DNA of 61,983 nt, from assembly GCA_029167225.1 (NCBI GenBank), contig JARFNK010000031.1, forward strand, positions 1 through 61,983, in the 5' to 3' direction. The notes below the pieces were generated by a model. It searched no databases and had not been told where the DNA came from. It saw only the letters and a program-made list of their open reading frames with translations. Source of the DNA: Sphingobium arseniciresistens (GTDB taxonomy: Bacteria > Pseudomonadota > Alphaproteobacteria > Sphingomonadales > Sphingomonadaceae). Shown piece by piece: positions 1 to 8,326 of this stretch (the first letter of the stretch is position 1; each line of letters begins with the position of its first letter). Position numbers and translations under genes: made by a program.

Positions 1-102
1 CTCTTCGGCATCCACCATGTCGACTTCAAAACACAAAAACGAACGCCAAAACTCTCCGCCGAATGGTTCAGAGAACTGGTGAAGAAGAACGCGCTGGTGT
101 AG
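1..102 (+). CDS. GH1 beta-glucosidase, C-terminal end (partial)
   Basis: The first 34 codons run open from the window edge to a TAG stop. They read LFGIHHVDFKTQ, then RTPKLS, then AEWFRELV. This is the closing segment of family 1 glycosidases (GH1, BglB-like), where a conserved Y/H-V-D-F stretch precedes R-x-P-K-x-S. GH1 enzymes release glucose or related sugars from beta-linked oligosaccharides by a retaining mechanism. The catalytic region lies outside the window. The gene points into the FecI/FecR and GH39/GH43 genes, so it probably belongs to the same oligosaccharide-degradation locus. Family assignment rests on this tail only. Confidence 0.75.
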   Translation, partial: LFGIHHVDFKTQKRTPKLSAEWFRELVKKNALV

Positions 103-216
103 GAACACAGGAGAAATGCGGCGGAGGTGGAAGGATTTCTGCCTCCAGGTGCTCTTCCATATGACCGTGATCTGACGGCACCCGTGAGTGGACCGCTATA
201 TGGATGTTTGCGCCGC

Positions 217-804
217 ATGACCGACAGCCATCATCTCGCTGCAGAAGCGCGCCGCCGCACTGCGCGATGGGTGGCGCGCGAGATTCTGCCGCATGAACGC
301 AATGTGCGTCAGTGGCTGGCAAAGGCCCGGGTCGCGCCGCAGGATGCCGATGAACTGATCCAGGAGGCATATTGCCGGCTCGCGTCGCTGGAGGATATCG
401 ACAGGATCGAGAGTCCATTTGCCTATTTCTTCTCGATCGTGCGCAACCTGCTGATGCGGCAGCTCAAGCAGCAGCGCATCGTGCCCCTCGACATGATCTC
501 TGAGATCGACGCCTATCAGGATGAACGTCCTTCGCCCGAAGAGCTTGCTGACGCAGGCCTGACTTATGGCAAGATATTGCAGCTCATCAGCCAGTTGCCC
601 GACCGCTGTCGCAGGATTGTCGAACTGCGCAAGATCGAGGGATGGACGCAACGGGAGATTGCCGATCATCTGGGTACCACCGAAAAGGCTGTAGAGAAGC
701 AGGTCTGGTTGGGCATTCGCGCGGTCAGGCTGGCATGGAAGACTGCGGAAGAGAAAAGCACGGAAGATCCCGATTTCACCGGTCACCGGAAAAGGAGCCA
801 CTAA
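217..804 (+). CDS. ECF RNA polymerase sigma factor, FecI-like
   Basis: A 195-residue sigma-70 family protein with region 2 (ADELIQEAYCRLA, then FAYFFSIVRNLL) and region 4 (PDRCRRIVELRKIEG, then WTQREIADHLGTTEKAVEK helix-turn-helix). This layout is that of FecI-type extracytoplasmic-function sigma factors, which are switched on by a FecR anti-sigma factor when an outer-membrane receptor is loaded. The reading frame stays open upstream to a GTG at 127, but residues before the ATG at 217 look non-conserved and no start has a good ribosome site, so 217 is chosen on homology. Its TAA stop overlaps the fecR-like ATG by one base (TAATG), indicating translational coupling. Likely targets are the neighbouring hydrolases and the STN-type receptor. 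Confidence 0.88.
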   Translation: MTDSHHLAAEARRRTARWVAREILPHERNVRQWLAKARVAPQDADELIQEAYCRLASLEDIDRIESPFAYFFSIVRNLLMRQLKQQRIVPLDMISEIDAYQDERPSPEELADAGLTYGKILQLISQLPDRCRRIVELRKIEGWTQREIADHLGTTEKAVEKQVWLGIRAVRLAWKTAEEKSTEDPDFTGHRKRSH

Positions 805-1763
805 TGGAAGGCAATGGCTCGACACATATTTACGATCAGGCGGACGCCTGGGTCGCACGCATGGACGCCGAAGGGTGGAGTGCGGATGATGAAGCGGAAC
901 TGCAGGCCTGGCTCGCGGGCGACTATCGGAGGCGCGGCGCCCTGCTTGAGGCGCAGGCCGCCTGGATGTCCCTCGACGGCAACCAGCATGAGATGGTCCC
1001 TGATCGCGTCCACGCAGCGCCGCGGTCATTTGTCATGCGGCGGCGCACGGTCATCGCGGGCGGCGCGGCGCTTGCCGCATCGCTCGGGGCGGGCGTCCTG
1101 TTTCTCAACCGCGGGGAATCCTATGTGACCGGTCTGGGCGAAGTCCGCCTCGTGCCGCTGGCGGATGGTTCTTCCGCGACCATCAACAGCGCAAGCCAAT
1201 TGTCCGTATCGTTCAGCAAGCGCTCGCGCGACGTGCAGATCGCCAAGGGCGAGGCATGGTTCCGTGTCTCGAAGGATCCCGCCAGACCGTTTGTCGTTCA
1301 AGCTGGAAGCGTCCTGGTCAGCGCCATCGGCACGGCCTTTTCGGTCCGTCGACGTGACAATGGCGCGGATATCATCGTCAGCGAGGGCGTGATCGAAAGC
1401 TGGGCGCAGGGCGCAGACGGACATCGGGTGCGGGTGGTCGCCGGGCAGCGAGCCTTTGTCGGCAACAATTCCGAAATCCGGGTCGAGACGAGCTCCATGC
1501 CTTCTGTCGAGCGGCTTCTGGCGTGGCGCGAGGGCACGATCAGCCTGGCCGGCGACACGCTTGCCTATGCGATTGCGGACTTCAATCGCTACAATGCGCG
1601 CAAACTCGTGCTGAATAACCAGCAGCTTGGCCAGCAACAGATCGACGGCGTGTTTCGACTTAACGATCCGGTCGGGTTCGCATCCGCCATCGGCAAGAGT
1701 TTCAACGTCCCCATCGACCTTGCAAATCCAGACCGCGTCGAAATTGGCAAGGCCACTCGCTAG
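804..1763 (+). CDS. FecR-family anti-sigma factor
   Basis: A 319-residue membrane protein. The N-terminal cytoplasmic domain (about residues 1-75, with DQADAWVARMDAEGWS and EAELQAWLAGD) matches the DUF4880/anti-sigma part that binds FecI. One transmembrane helix follows a positive patch (VMRRRTVIAGGAALAASLGA, about residues 75-100). The periplasmic FecR domain comes next, with GEVRLVPLADGSSATINSAS and AFSVRRRDNGADIIVSEGVI. The C-terminal part (AWREGTISLAGDTLAYAIADFN) resembles the STN-interacting segment. FecR proteins relay the state of a FecA-type receptor to the sigma factor. The gene overlaps the sigma gene and is followed after 51 bp by GH39. The STN-bearing receptor at 5191-8208 is the obvious signalling partner, by inference. 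Confidence 0.92.
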   Translation: MEGNGSTHIYDQADAWVARMDAEGWSADDEAELQAWLAGDYRRRGALLEAQAAWMSLDGNQHEMVPDRVHAAPRSFVMRRRTVIAGGAALAASLGAGVLFLNRGESYVTGLGEVRLVPLADGSSATINSASQLSVSFSKRSRDVQIAKGEAWFRVSKDPARPFVVQAGSVLVSAIGTAFSVRRRDNGADIIVSEGVIESWAQGADGHRVRVVAGQRAFVGNNSEIRVETSSMPSVERLLAWREGTISLAGDTLAYAIADFNRYNARKLVLNNQQLGQQQIDGVFRLNDPVGFASAIGKSFNVPIDLANPDRVEIGKATR

Positions 1764-1814
1764 CGCGGCCAGTGCTGGCCGGGATCTGAAGCATCAATAT
1801 TTCTCTGGGGGAGC

Positions 1815-3389
1815 ATGTCGTTGCGATTGAAATGTCTGTCGGTGGCCGTTTTGGCTCTCATCTGTACCAGTGCCGGAAAAGCATGGGCCGAGGAGCCTTT
1901 GCGAAACATCAGTGTCGACGTCGCAGCGGCAAGCGGCGAGGTCGATCGCTTCTTCGACCTGGCTGTCGGATCGGATTATCCCGGCACGCTCATTCGGCCA
2001 GACAGCCAGGCACAACTCAAGATCGCCGCAGAGGAACTCGGATTCCGCTATGTCCGTTTCCACGATATCTTCCACGACGTGCTGGGAACGGTGCGCAAGG
2101 TCGATGGCAAGGTGCTGTACGACTGGACGAAGATCGATGCACTTTACGACGGGTTGCTGGCGAAGAAGGTGAGGCCTTTCGTCGAACTCGGCTGGACGCC
2201 TTCGGTCATGCGGACGTCAGAGCAGCAGCTCTTCTACTGGAAGGGCAATACCTCCCATCCCGATCCTGCGATGTGGGCGGATCTGATCAGCGCCTTCATC
2301 AACCACCTGCGCGAGCGCTATGGCATAGAAGAGGTGCGCAGCTGGTATTTTGAGTTGTGGAATGAGCCCAATCTCGACGGCTTCTGGGAAAAGGCCGATC
2401 AAGCCGCCTATTTCACGCTCTATGCGGATACGGCACGCGTCATCAAGGGGATCGACCCAAAGCTACGCATTGGCGGGCCGGCGACGGCCGGCGCCGCATG
2501 GGTGCCCGAGTTCCTCGCCTATGCGACAAGCCACAAGCTGCCCGTCGATTTCGTGGCGACGCACAGCTATGGTGTGGACGGCGGTTTCCTGGACGAGGAA
2601 GGAAAGCAGGACACAAAGCTGTCCGCCTCCCCCGATGCCGTCGTTGGCGACGTGCGCAATGTTCGTGGACAGATCCGGGCGTCGGCATTTCCCAACCTGC
2701 CTCTGTTTTTTACCGAATGGAGCACCAGCTACACGCCGCGGGACTTCGTCCATGACAGCTATGTCAGCGCGCCCTACATCCTCGACAGGTTGGCACGCAC
2801 CCGGGGGATGGTGCAGGGGATGAGCTACTGGGCCTATACGGACCTCTTTGAGGAGCCAGGGCCGCCGCCGACGCCCTTCCATGGCGGCTTCGGGCTGATG
2901 AACCGCGAGGGCATCCGCAAGCCGGCATGGTTCGCGTATAAATATCTCAACGCGATTAAGGGGCGGTCCATTGTCGTCGCCGACGATCAGGCGATCGCGG
3001 CGATCGACGGCAAGCGGGTCGCAGCGCTTGTCTGGGACTGGCAGCAGCCGGTCCAGCCTGTCAGCAACAAGCCCTTCTACACCCGGCAGGTGCCCGCGAC
3101 GCAGAGCAGGACGGTCGTGCTGCACTTCGAGCATGTGGTGAAGGGCGACTATCGGCTCGAGGTGCGCAAGACAGGCTATCGGCTCAACGATCCCCTCTCT
3201 CTGTATATCGACATGGGCATGCCTGCGGCACTCGATCCGACGCAGCTTGCGAAGCTCCAACAGGCAACTGCGGACAAGCCTGAGCAGGACAGGGTGATCC
3301 GCGTGGGCCCCGATGGCACAGTGGCGGTCCAGATAGCCATGCGCAGCAATGACATCGCATTGGCCACGTTGATACCCGTCGATCGCTGA
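1815..3389 (+). CDS. GH39-family glycosidase (beta-xylosidase-like), exported
   Basis: A 524-residue protein with an N-terminal signal peptide (MSLRLKCLSVAVLALICTSA, cleavage near KAWA-EE). The TIM barrel contains the GH39 acid/base motif WNEPN (Glu184) and a nucleophile strand LFFTEWSTSY (Glu301), followed by a C-terminal beta-sandwich. GH39 enzymes are retaining beta-xylosidases or alpha-L-iduronidase relatives acting from the non-reducing end. Next to a GH43 enzyme the most likely substrates are xylo-oligosaccharides. It lies 51 bp after the fecR-like gene and 50 bp before the GH43 gene, so the sigma/anti-sigma pair and the hydrolases could be co-transcribed. Substrate assignment is inferred; other beta-glycosides are possible. 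Confidence 0.88.
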   Translation: MSLRLKCLSVAVLALICTSAGKAWAEEPLRNISVDVAAASGEVDRFFDLAVGSDYPGTLIRPDSQAQLKIAAEELGFRYVRFHDIFHDVLGTVRKVDGKVLYDWTKIDALYDGLLAKKVRPFVELGWTPSVMRTSEQQLFYWKGNTSHPDPAMWADLISAFINHLRERYGIEEVRSWYFELWNEPNLDGFWEKADQAAYFTLYADTARVIKGIDPKLRIGGPATAGAAWVPEFLAYATSHKLPVDFVATHSYGVDGGFLDEEGKQDTKLSASPDAVVGDVRNVRGQIRASAFPNLPLFFTEWSTSYTPRDFVHDSYVSAPYILDRLARTRGMVQGMSYWAYTDLFEEPGPPPTPFHGGFGLMNREGIRKPAWFAYKYLNAIKGRSIVVADDQAIAAIDGKRVAALVWDWQQPVQPVSNKPFYTRQVPATQSRTVVLHFEHVVKGDYRLEVRKTGYRLNDPLSLYIDMGMPAALDPTQLAKLQQATADKPEQDRVIRVGPDGTVAVQIAMRSNDIALATLIPVDR

Positions 3390-3439
3390 GCTGGCCCTCC
3401 GCCGTTATCCGGCAGTCATTTCCCATTGGAGTAAGACTA

Positions 3440-5032
3440 TTGCGTTTTTCCCGTCGAACCCTGTTCCAAGGCGCTTTGGCCGGAGCGACGATCCCGTCGC
3501 TCGGCAATGCTTTCGTCAAGGGGGCTGATTTGCCGGCACCCTCCGGCAAGGGAGCGGACGGACGGCGTATTGCTGACCTGGGTGATGGCACCTACCGCAA
3601 TCCGATCGTGTCGGGCGATCATCCCGATCCCACGATCCTGAAGGATGGCGACGTCTATTATATGACGTTTTCGTCCTTCGATTCCTATCCGGCCCTGGTG
3701 ATCTGGCGCTCGACCGATCTGGTCAACTGGGCACCCGTCGGGCCGGCGCTGCACAAATCCCTGGGGACGATCTGGGCCGTCGACCTCGTCAAGCATGAGG
3801 AGCGCTATTTTATCTATATCCCGGCCGATCCGGACGGCAAGGGCTGGTCGATTTTCGTGATCTGGGCCGACGATATCGCAGGTCCGTGGAGCGATCCTAT
3901 CGACCTCAAGATCAGTGGCTGCATCGATCCGGGCCATGTCGTGGGGGAAGACAACAAGCGCTATCTGTTCACCAACGGCATCCGCAAGATCCGTTTGGCC
4001 GACGACGGCCTCTCTACCGACGGGACGCTCGAACCGGCCTATGCACCATGGCGTTATCCCGATGACTGGGTTGTGGAAAACTTCGCGCCTGAAGGGCCCA
4101 AGCTGCTACGGCGCAACGGCTGGTTCTATTTGGTGACCGCGATCGGTGGGACCGCCGGGCCTGTTACCGGCCATATGGTGATCGCAGCCCGCTCGCGATC
4201 GGTGCATGGACCGTGGGAGCATTGTCCGCATAACCCGCTCGTCCGCACCCTTGGCACAGATGAGCCGTGGTGGTCGCGCGGCCATGCTACGCTCGTCGAG
4301 GGGCCTGCCGGGGATTGGTGGATGGTCTATCACGGCTATGAAAATGGCATGCGGACGCTCGGTCGGCAAACCCTGCTGGAACCGATGGAATGGACGGCGG
4401 ACGGATGGTTCCGGGCAACCGGGGGGGATTTGTCGAGACCCTTGCCCAAGCCCCGCGGTGGCAAGCCCAGCGCACCACTGCCGGCCCTGTCGGACGATTT
4501 CTCCCGCGATCGCTTCGGCACCCAATGGAGCTTTCATGCCCCCGGCCCAAAAGATGCGGGAAGGGCGACCTTTGTCGCCGGCGGCCTTCAGATTGCGGGA
4601 CGCGGCACGTCGCCAGCCGATTCCCCGCCGCTGACCTGCCTGGCCGGTGATCGCCGTTATGAGGCGGAGATCACGATCGATCTCGTCGGCCAGGCAGAGG
4701 CCGGGTTGCTCCTTTTCTACAACCACAAGGCGTTCGTCGGCCTGGGCTTTACGGAAAGCGATCTCAAGATCTTCGAATATTCCGAAGAACTGCCCTGGGC
4801 CAGGAAAGCGCACAACGCCCGCAGCGTGCGGCTCCGGATCGGCAATGACGAGAATGTCATCACCTATCATTATTCCTATGACGAGGGACGAACATGGGAG
4901 CGTCACGGCACCCGTATGGAGGTTTCCGGTATGCACCATAATGTGTTCGGCGGCTTCCTCAGCTTGCGGATTGCAGTGTACGCAGCCGGTCCGGGGACGG
5001 TGCGCTTAAGGGATTTTCGCTATCGAGCCTGA
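3440..5032 (+). CDS. GH43-family glycosidase with C-terminal beta-sandwich, Tat-exported
   Basis: A 530-residue protein. I chose the TTG at 3440 because a GGAG lies 8 bases upstream and it yields a twin-arginine leader (RFSRRTLFQGALAG). The five-bladed propeller begins with YRNPIVSGDHPDPTILKDGD, where the Asp of HPDP is the family base. It continues through IWAVDLVKHEERYFIY and NFAPEGPKLLRRNGWFYL (candidate acid Glu). From about residue 350 (DDFSRDRFGTQWSF) a second beta-sandwich like that of GH43 xylosidases follows. GH43 enzymes invert beta-xylosides or alpha-L-arabinofuranosides. With GH39 upstream, stepwise debranching and hydrolysis of a xylan-type glycan in the periplasm is the simplest reading. 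Exact specificity cannot be read from sequence alone. Confidence 0.88.
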   Translation: MRFSRRTLFQGALAGATIPSLGNAFVKGADLPAPSGKGADGRRIADLGDGTYRNPIVSGDHPDPTILKDGDVYYMTFSSFDSYPALVIWRSTDLVNWAPVGPALHKSLGTIWAVDLVKHEERYFIYIPADPDGKGWSIFVIWADDIAGPWSDPIDLKISGCIDPGHVVGEDNKRYLFTNGIRKIRLADDGLSTDGTLEPAYAPWRYPDDWVVENFAPEGPKLLRRNGWFYLVTAIGGTAGPVTGHMVIAARSRSVHGPWEHCPHNPLVRTLGTDEPWWSRGHATLVEGPAGDWWMVYHGYENGMRTLGRQTLLEPMEWTADGWFRATGGDLSRPLPKPRGGKPSAPLPALSDDFSRDRFGTQWSFHAPGPKDAGRATFVAGGLQIAGRGTSPADSPPLTCLAGDRRYEAEITIDLVGQAEAGLLLFYNHKAFVGLGFTESDLKIFEYSEELPWARKAHNARSVRLRIGNDENVITYHYSYDEGRTWERHGTRMEVSGMHHNVFGGFLSLRIAVYAAGPGTVRLRDFRYRA

Positions 5033-5083
5033 CGCGGCCGGACATCCTGGAGCGGCTTGTGGTCCCGTTGCATCCTCTCGGTC

Positions 5084-5130
5084 GCTCTAGGGCAGCTTCC
5101 GATCAGATTGGATCGGTTCGGCTGCTCTAA
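5084..5130. repeat. Imperfect palindrome between convergent genes
   Basis: Nested inverted repeats: outer GCAGC (5092-5096) with GCTGC (5121-5125), inner CCGATC (5099-5104) with GATCGG (5111-5116), plus flanking GCTCTA and CTCTAA. Such CCGATC...GATCGG palindromes with a CTCTA edge recur between genes in sphingomonads and rhizobia. Here it lies between convergent GH43 and TonB-receptor genes, where it could act as a bidirectional terminator or simply be a repeat-family member. There is no T-tract. Confidence 0.55.
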
Positions 5131-5145
5131 GCTTTTTGGTTTACC

Positions 5146-5189
5146 GCATTTTCCGAGCCAGCAGCCGATTCCGTCTGCTTGGAAAATGC
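5146..5189. repeat. Second intergenic palindrome overlapping the receptor stop region
   Basis: GCATTTTCC (5146-5154) pairs with GGAAAATGC (5181-5189), with partly complementary CCAGCAG/CTGCTT inside. It touches the receptor's TAG stop (5191-5193) and immediately follows the other palindrome. Reading leftward it would form a hairpin right after the receptor gene, so it may terminate that transcript. The edge sequence CTAGAGCATTTTCC recurs with one mismatch inside the same receptor gene at 8015-8028. Confidence 0.55.
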
Positions 5190-5190
5190 T

Positions 5191-8100
5191 CTAGAAGCTG
5201 ATCCGTGCCGATGCGCTGATGCGCCGGTCGACATAAAGGCTCTCCCTGGGCCGGGTCGATATGCCAAAATAGGTCGAGCGCATTGCGTTGGTCAGGTTAA
5301 CGCCGTCCAAGGTGAGAGTGAAATGTGGTGTCACGGTGTAGCTCAACGAAGCATCGAGCTGGCCAAAGGGCTCGTCGAACAACGGAAGGTTTCCCGATCC
5401 CGGCGCTGCTGTCGATTCCACATAACGGCTGCGCCAGTTATAGGCGATGCGGACGGACAGCGGTCCACGTTCGTACATGCCGACCAGATTGTAGTTATAT
5501 TTTGACAGCAGTTCGAGCGGGACCTTGATCGGTGGGCCTGAGATGCCAGGCCCGGGCGCACGGGAATCGACATAGGTGAGGTTCGCCTGCACGCCAAAAC
5601 CCGCGAGCGGTCCGGGCAAAAAGTCGAAAAACTGCTGGTAGGCAAGTTCAAGGCCCTTCACCTGCGCATTAGCGACATTGTCGTAGGTGGTGATGCTGAA
5701 GAGGAATGTCTGCCCATTGGCGAAAGTTACGTTTTGGTTGGTGATCTGGGTCTGGATGTAGTTGGAAATATGCTTGTAGAAGCCGGCGACGCTCAGAGAT
5801 CCGTTGCGGGAAAAATACCATTCCAGTGATGCGTCGATATTGGTCGCGGTCATCGGGCGGAGATGTGGATTGCCGCCCATGGCGGTATGCATCTCATCCT
5901 CCTGCTCGCGCCCTGGCTGCATCAGGGTGAGGCTGGGATTGATCTGGCTGAAGGATGGCCGGGCGACGTTTTTCGATACGGCCAGCCGGGCTATCAGGGC
6001 ATCGCTCATTCGCGCGCGGATATTAAGGCTGGGCAGCAGCGAGCCGTAGCTCTGCGCCGCGCCCACGGGGGCAAAGCTGGTTGAGCCGGTGATCTGGGGC
6101 GCATCCGGCCTCGTCGGGTCGTCCATCAGGGACGTGAGTTGGTGGAAACCCGAGGCAAGCTGCCGGGTCTGGACGAAGCGGACACCGATATTTCCATCGA
6201 CGGGAAGGGCGCCATGACTGCTGAAGAAGGCGACGAGATAGCCGGCGTAGCTGCGCAGGCGGGCAGTGCTGACGCCGCTGGGCAGATAGGCTGGAGGCTT
6301 GGCCAAGCCCAACCGAGCGAGCGTTCGGTCATAGTCGACGATAGTCGTAAGAGGGAAAGCCAGGAAGTCGCCAAACAGATCACCCTTGCCATAGAAGAAG
6401 TCGCTTTGATCGACGACTGCAAGATCGGGGACGGTGCTCAGCCCGGTGTATCGATATCCGGTATCATCGGTGCGATTTCGGCGATCGGCATAACGCAGGC
6501 CCGCCCTGATGGATGAGACGAGGCCGCCACCGCTGTCATATTGGGCATCCAGCCGCCCCACGCTGTCGCTGGCCTGCGTCCAGACAAGATTGTCGAGGAA
6601 GAAACCGGCGTTGTAGATGGAGGGATCGGTCAGGCCTTTGGGCGCGGAGATGCGGATGGTCGGGGTCGCCTTGCTTGTGAACGCCTCATAAAGCGCGGTT
6701 GCACCGCCGCTCAGGCCTACGATCGCGCGCACGCTGGCTGTGGTCGCGGCCACATGCTGCAGGTCGGCTGTGGCGTTGAAACTATCCGTTACCTGCCACC
6801 TTGCGTTGAGCGAATAATCGGTCGTGCGCGAATGGCGCGCACCATAGCTGGTATAGTTCGCAAGAGGTACGTCGACGAAGGTGCCACTCTTGAAGTCTCC
6901 GTCGGGGGCGAAGGAAAACGGGACGCCCGGCATCGGTGTGATCGCCGCGTCACCGCTACTCGCGAAAAAGATATCGTCATAGAATCTGAACTTATAGTCG
7001 TTGCGGAACATCTCGGCTGTCAATTCCAGCCTGTCGGAGGGCTTCCACTGGATCGCCAGATCCGTGCCAAGGCGGCGTCGATCGCCATAGACCTTGCCGA
7101 CGCCCGCGCCATGAGGGAGCGTCGTTACCTCCCCAAGCCGCCCCAGCGCCGCCGCAGCGCCATAGTCAGCGAGATTGTTCGGATTTCCCACCCCGTCGAC
7201 CGACTGATCGAGCGTGAAGAAAGGCTCGGTCGAAATACGATCCTGCCGGAAGGCGGTCCGTTGATAGGACAGGCTGGCCAGGATACCCACCTGACCGATG
7301 CTGGTGTCCCAGCGCCCGCTCACCAGCCCGGAGCCGGAGGGGCGGCTTTTGCGCGACAGTTCGAAATAACTGTTGGTTATCGCCCCAGCTGCTTTGAACC
7401 CCTCAAAGTCAAACGGCTTGCGCGTGCGAAAATTGATGGTGCCACCCAACTGATCCTCGATCAAGTCTGCCGACGGGTTCTTGTAGACGCTGACGCTGGC
7501 GAGGAGTTCCGATGGAATATCCTCCAGGCTAAGCCGGTTGACGCCGCTGGCGGTGAAAATGTCACGGCCGTTGAGTTCCGTGCGGATCTGGGTGAGGCCC
7601 CGGATCGCCACGGAACTGCCTTCGCCATATTGACGCTGGATCTGAACACCTGGAATGCGCTGGAGCGCTTCCCCGACATTGCGGTCGGGCAGCTTGCCGA
7701 TATCCTCCGATACGATCGCATCGACGATCTGCTCGCCAAATCGCTTGCTGCTCTGCGCCGACTGGAGGCTGGCGCGGATCCCGGTGACGACGATGTCGGC
7801 CTCCGACACCTTTTCATCGTCCGTCGACCTATGCGTCGGCCTTGCATCGGTCTGAGTCCGTCCCATCCCCCCGCCTGTGCCTGGCAAGGCTGTTTGATCG
7901 GTCGCCGCAATGATGATCACATAAGTCTGCGGCGCGCTTTGCCAGGCGCGCAGTCCCGTGCCCTTCAATATTCTGGAGAGCGCCTCCTGTACCGTCATCG
8001 CGCCTCGAACGGCTCTAGAGCGTTTTCCCTGCGTGAAGGCGCGGGCAGCGATGATCTGTATACCGGCCTGTCGTCCCAAAAGGTTGATCGCATCTCCCGC

Positions 8101-8208
8101 GGCGAGGGCCGGAATGTCGAACTCGCGGGTCTGAGCATATGCTGGAACGGAAAACTGGGCAAAAAGCGCGCCGCCGGCTAACAAGGCTCCGTGGGTAACT
8201 CGCGCCAA
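5191..8208 (-). CDS. TonB-dependent receptor with N-terminal STN signalling domain (FecA type)
   Basis: A 1005-residue outer-membrane receptor. I chose a TTG start because AAGGAGAGGAGA lies directly upstream and it yields a signal peptide (ARVTHGALLAGGALFAQFSV...YAQ). Residues about 28-110 form an STN domain (FDIPALAAGDAINLLGRQAG, TVQEALSRILKGTGL). The plug follows from about 140 (VSEADIVVTGIRASLQSAQ, KLPDRNVGEALQRIPGVQI), then a long barrel ending in aromatic Phe (ASARISF). STN-bearing receptors pair with FecR/FecI systems, which lie 3.4 kb away in this window. The ligand is inferred to be an oligosaccharide from the GH39/GH43 substrate rather than a siderophore, from context. A FadR-like palindrome sits 30 bp upstream. 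Confidence 0.93.
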   Translation of the reverse strand: MARVTHGALLAGGALFAQFSVPAYAQTREFDIPALAAGDAINLLGRQAGIQIIAARAFTQGKRSRAVRGAMTVQEALSRILKGTGLRAWQSAPQTYVIIIAATDQTALPGTGGGMGRTQTDARPTHRSTDDEKVSEADIVVTGIRASLQSAQSSKRFGEQIVDAIVSEDIGKLPDRNVGEALQRIPGVQIQRQYGEGSSVAIRGLTQIRTELNGRDIFTASGVNRLSLEDIPSELLASVSVYKNPSADLIEDQLGGTINFRTRKPFDFEGFKAAGAITNSYFELSRKSRPSGSGLVSGRWDTSIGQVGILASLSYQRTAFRQDRISTEPFFTLDQSVDGVGNPNNLADYGAAAALGRLGEVTTLPHGAGVGKVYGDRRRLGTDLAIQWKPSDRLELTAEMFRNDYKFRFYDDIFFASSGDAAITPMPGVPFSFAPDGDFKSGTFVDVPLANYTSYGARHSRTTDYSLNARWQVTDSFNATADLQHVAATTASVRAIVGLSGGATALYEAFTSKATPTIRISAPKGLTDPSIYNAGFFLDNLVWTQASDSVGRLDAQYDSGGGLVSSIRAGLRYADRRNRTDDTGYRYTGLSTVPDLAVVDQSDFFYGKGDLFGDFLAFPLTTIVDYDRTLARLGLAKPPAYLPSGVSTARLRSYAGYLVAFFSSHGALPVDGNIGVRFVQTRQLASGFHQLTSLMDDPTRPDAPQITGSTSFAPVGAAQSYGSLLPSLNIRARMSDALIARLAVSKNVARPSFSQINPSLTLMQPGREQEDEMHTAMGGNPHLRPMTATNIDASLEWYFSRNGSLSVAGFYKHISNYIQTQITNQNVTFANGQTFLFSITTYDNVANAQVKGLELAYQQFFDFLPGPLAGFGVQANLTYVDSRAPGPGISGPPIKVPLELLSKYNYNLVGMYERGPLSVRIAYNWRSRYVESTAAPGSGNLPLFDEPFGQLDASLSYTVTPHFTLTLDGVNLTNAMRSTYFGISTRPRESLYVDRRISASARISF

Positions 8209-8237
8209 ATCTCCTCTCCTTGCAGGCGGATCGCCTT

Positions 8238-8257
8238 TTATTGGTCCTGACCAATAA
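8238..8257. promoter_or_regulatory. Perfect inverted repeat upstream of the TonB receptor, candidate GntR/FadR-type operator
   Basis: TTATTGGTC (8238-8246) and GACCAATAA (8249-8257) are exact inverted repeats separated by two bases. They lie 30 bp upstream of the receptor's TTG start. ATTGGT-N4-ACCAAT resembles operators of FadR-subfamily GntR repressors (PdhR, LldR, UxuR types with TTGGT...ACCAA arms). No GntR gene is in the window, so the regulator is unknown. LigD on the other side is transcribed away and ends at 8327, so the site concerns only the receptor. Confidence 0.6.
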
Positions 8258-8326
8258 GTCTATAGGGAGGTAAGGGCTTCTTGCTCATGCGGGACGGCGG
8301 AGGATGCTTGCAATCCTTGCCGGCAA

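Noticed and set aside
6541-8181. 546-codon plus-strand open frame antisense to the STN receptor
   Set aside because: Long only because of GC-rich third-position bias; the receptor on the minus strand has clear domains throughout.
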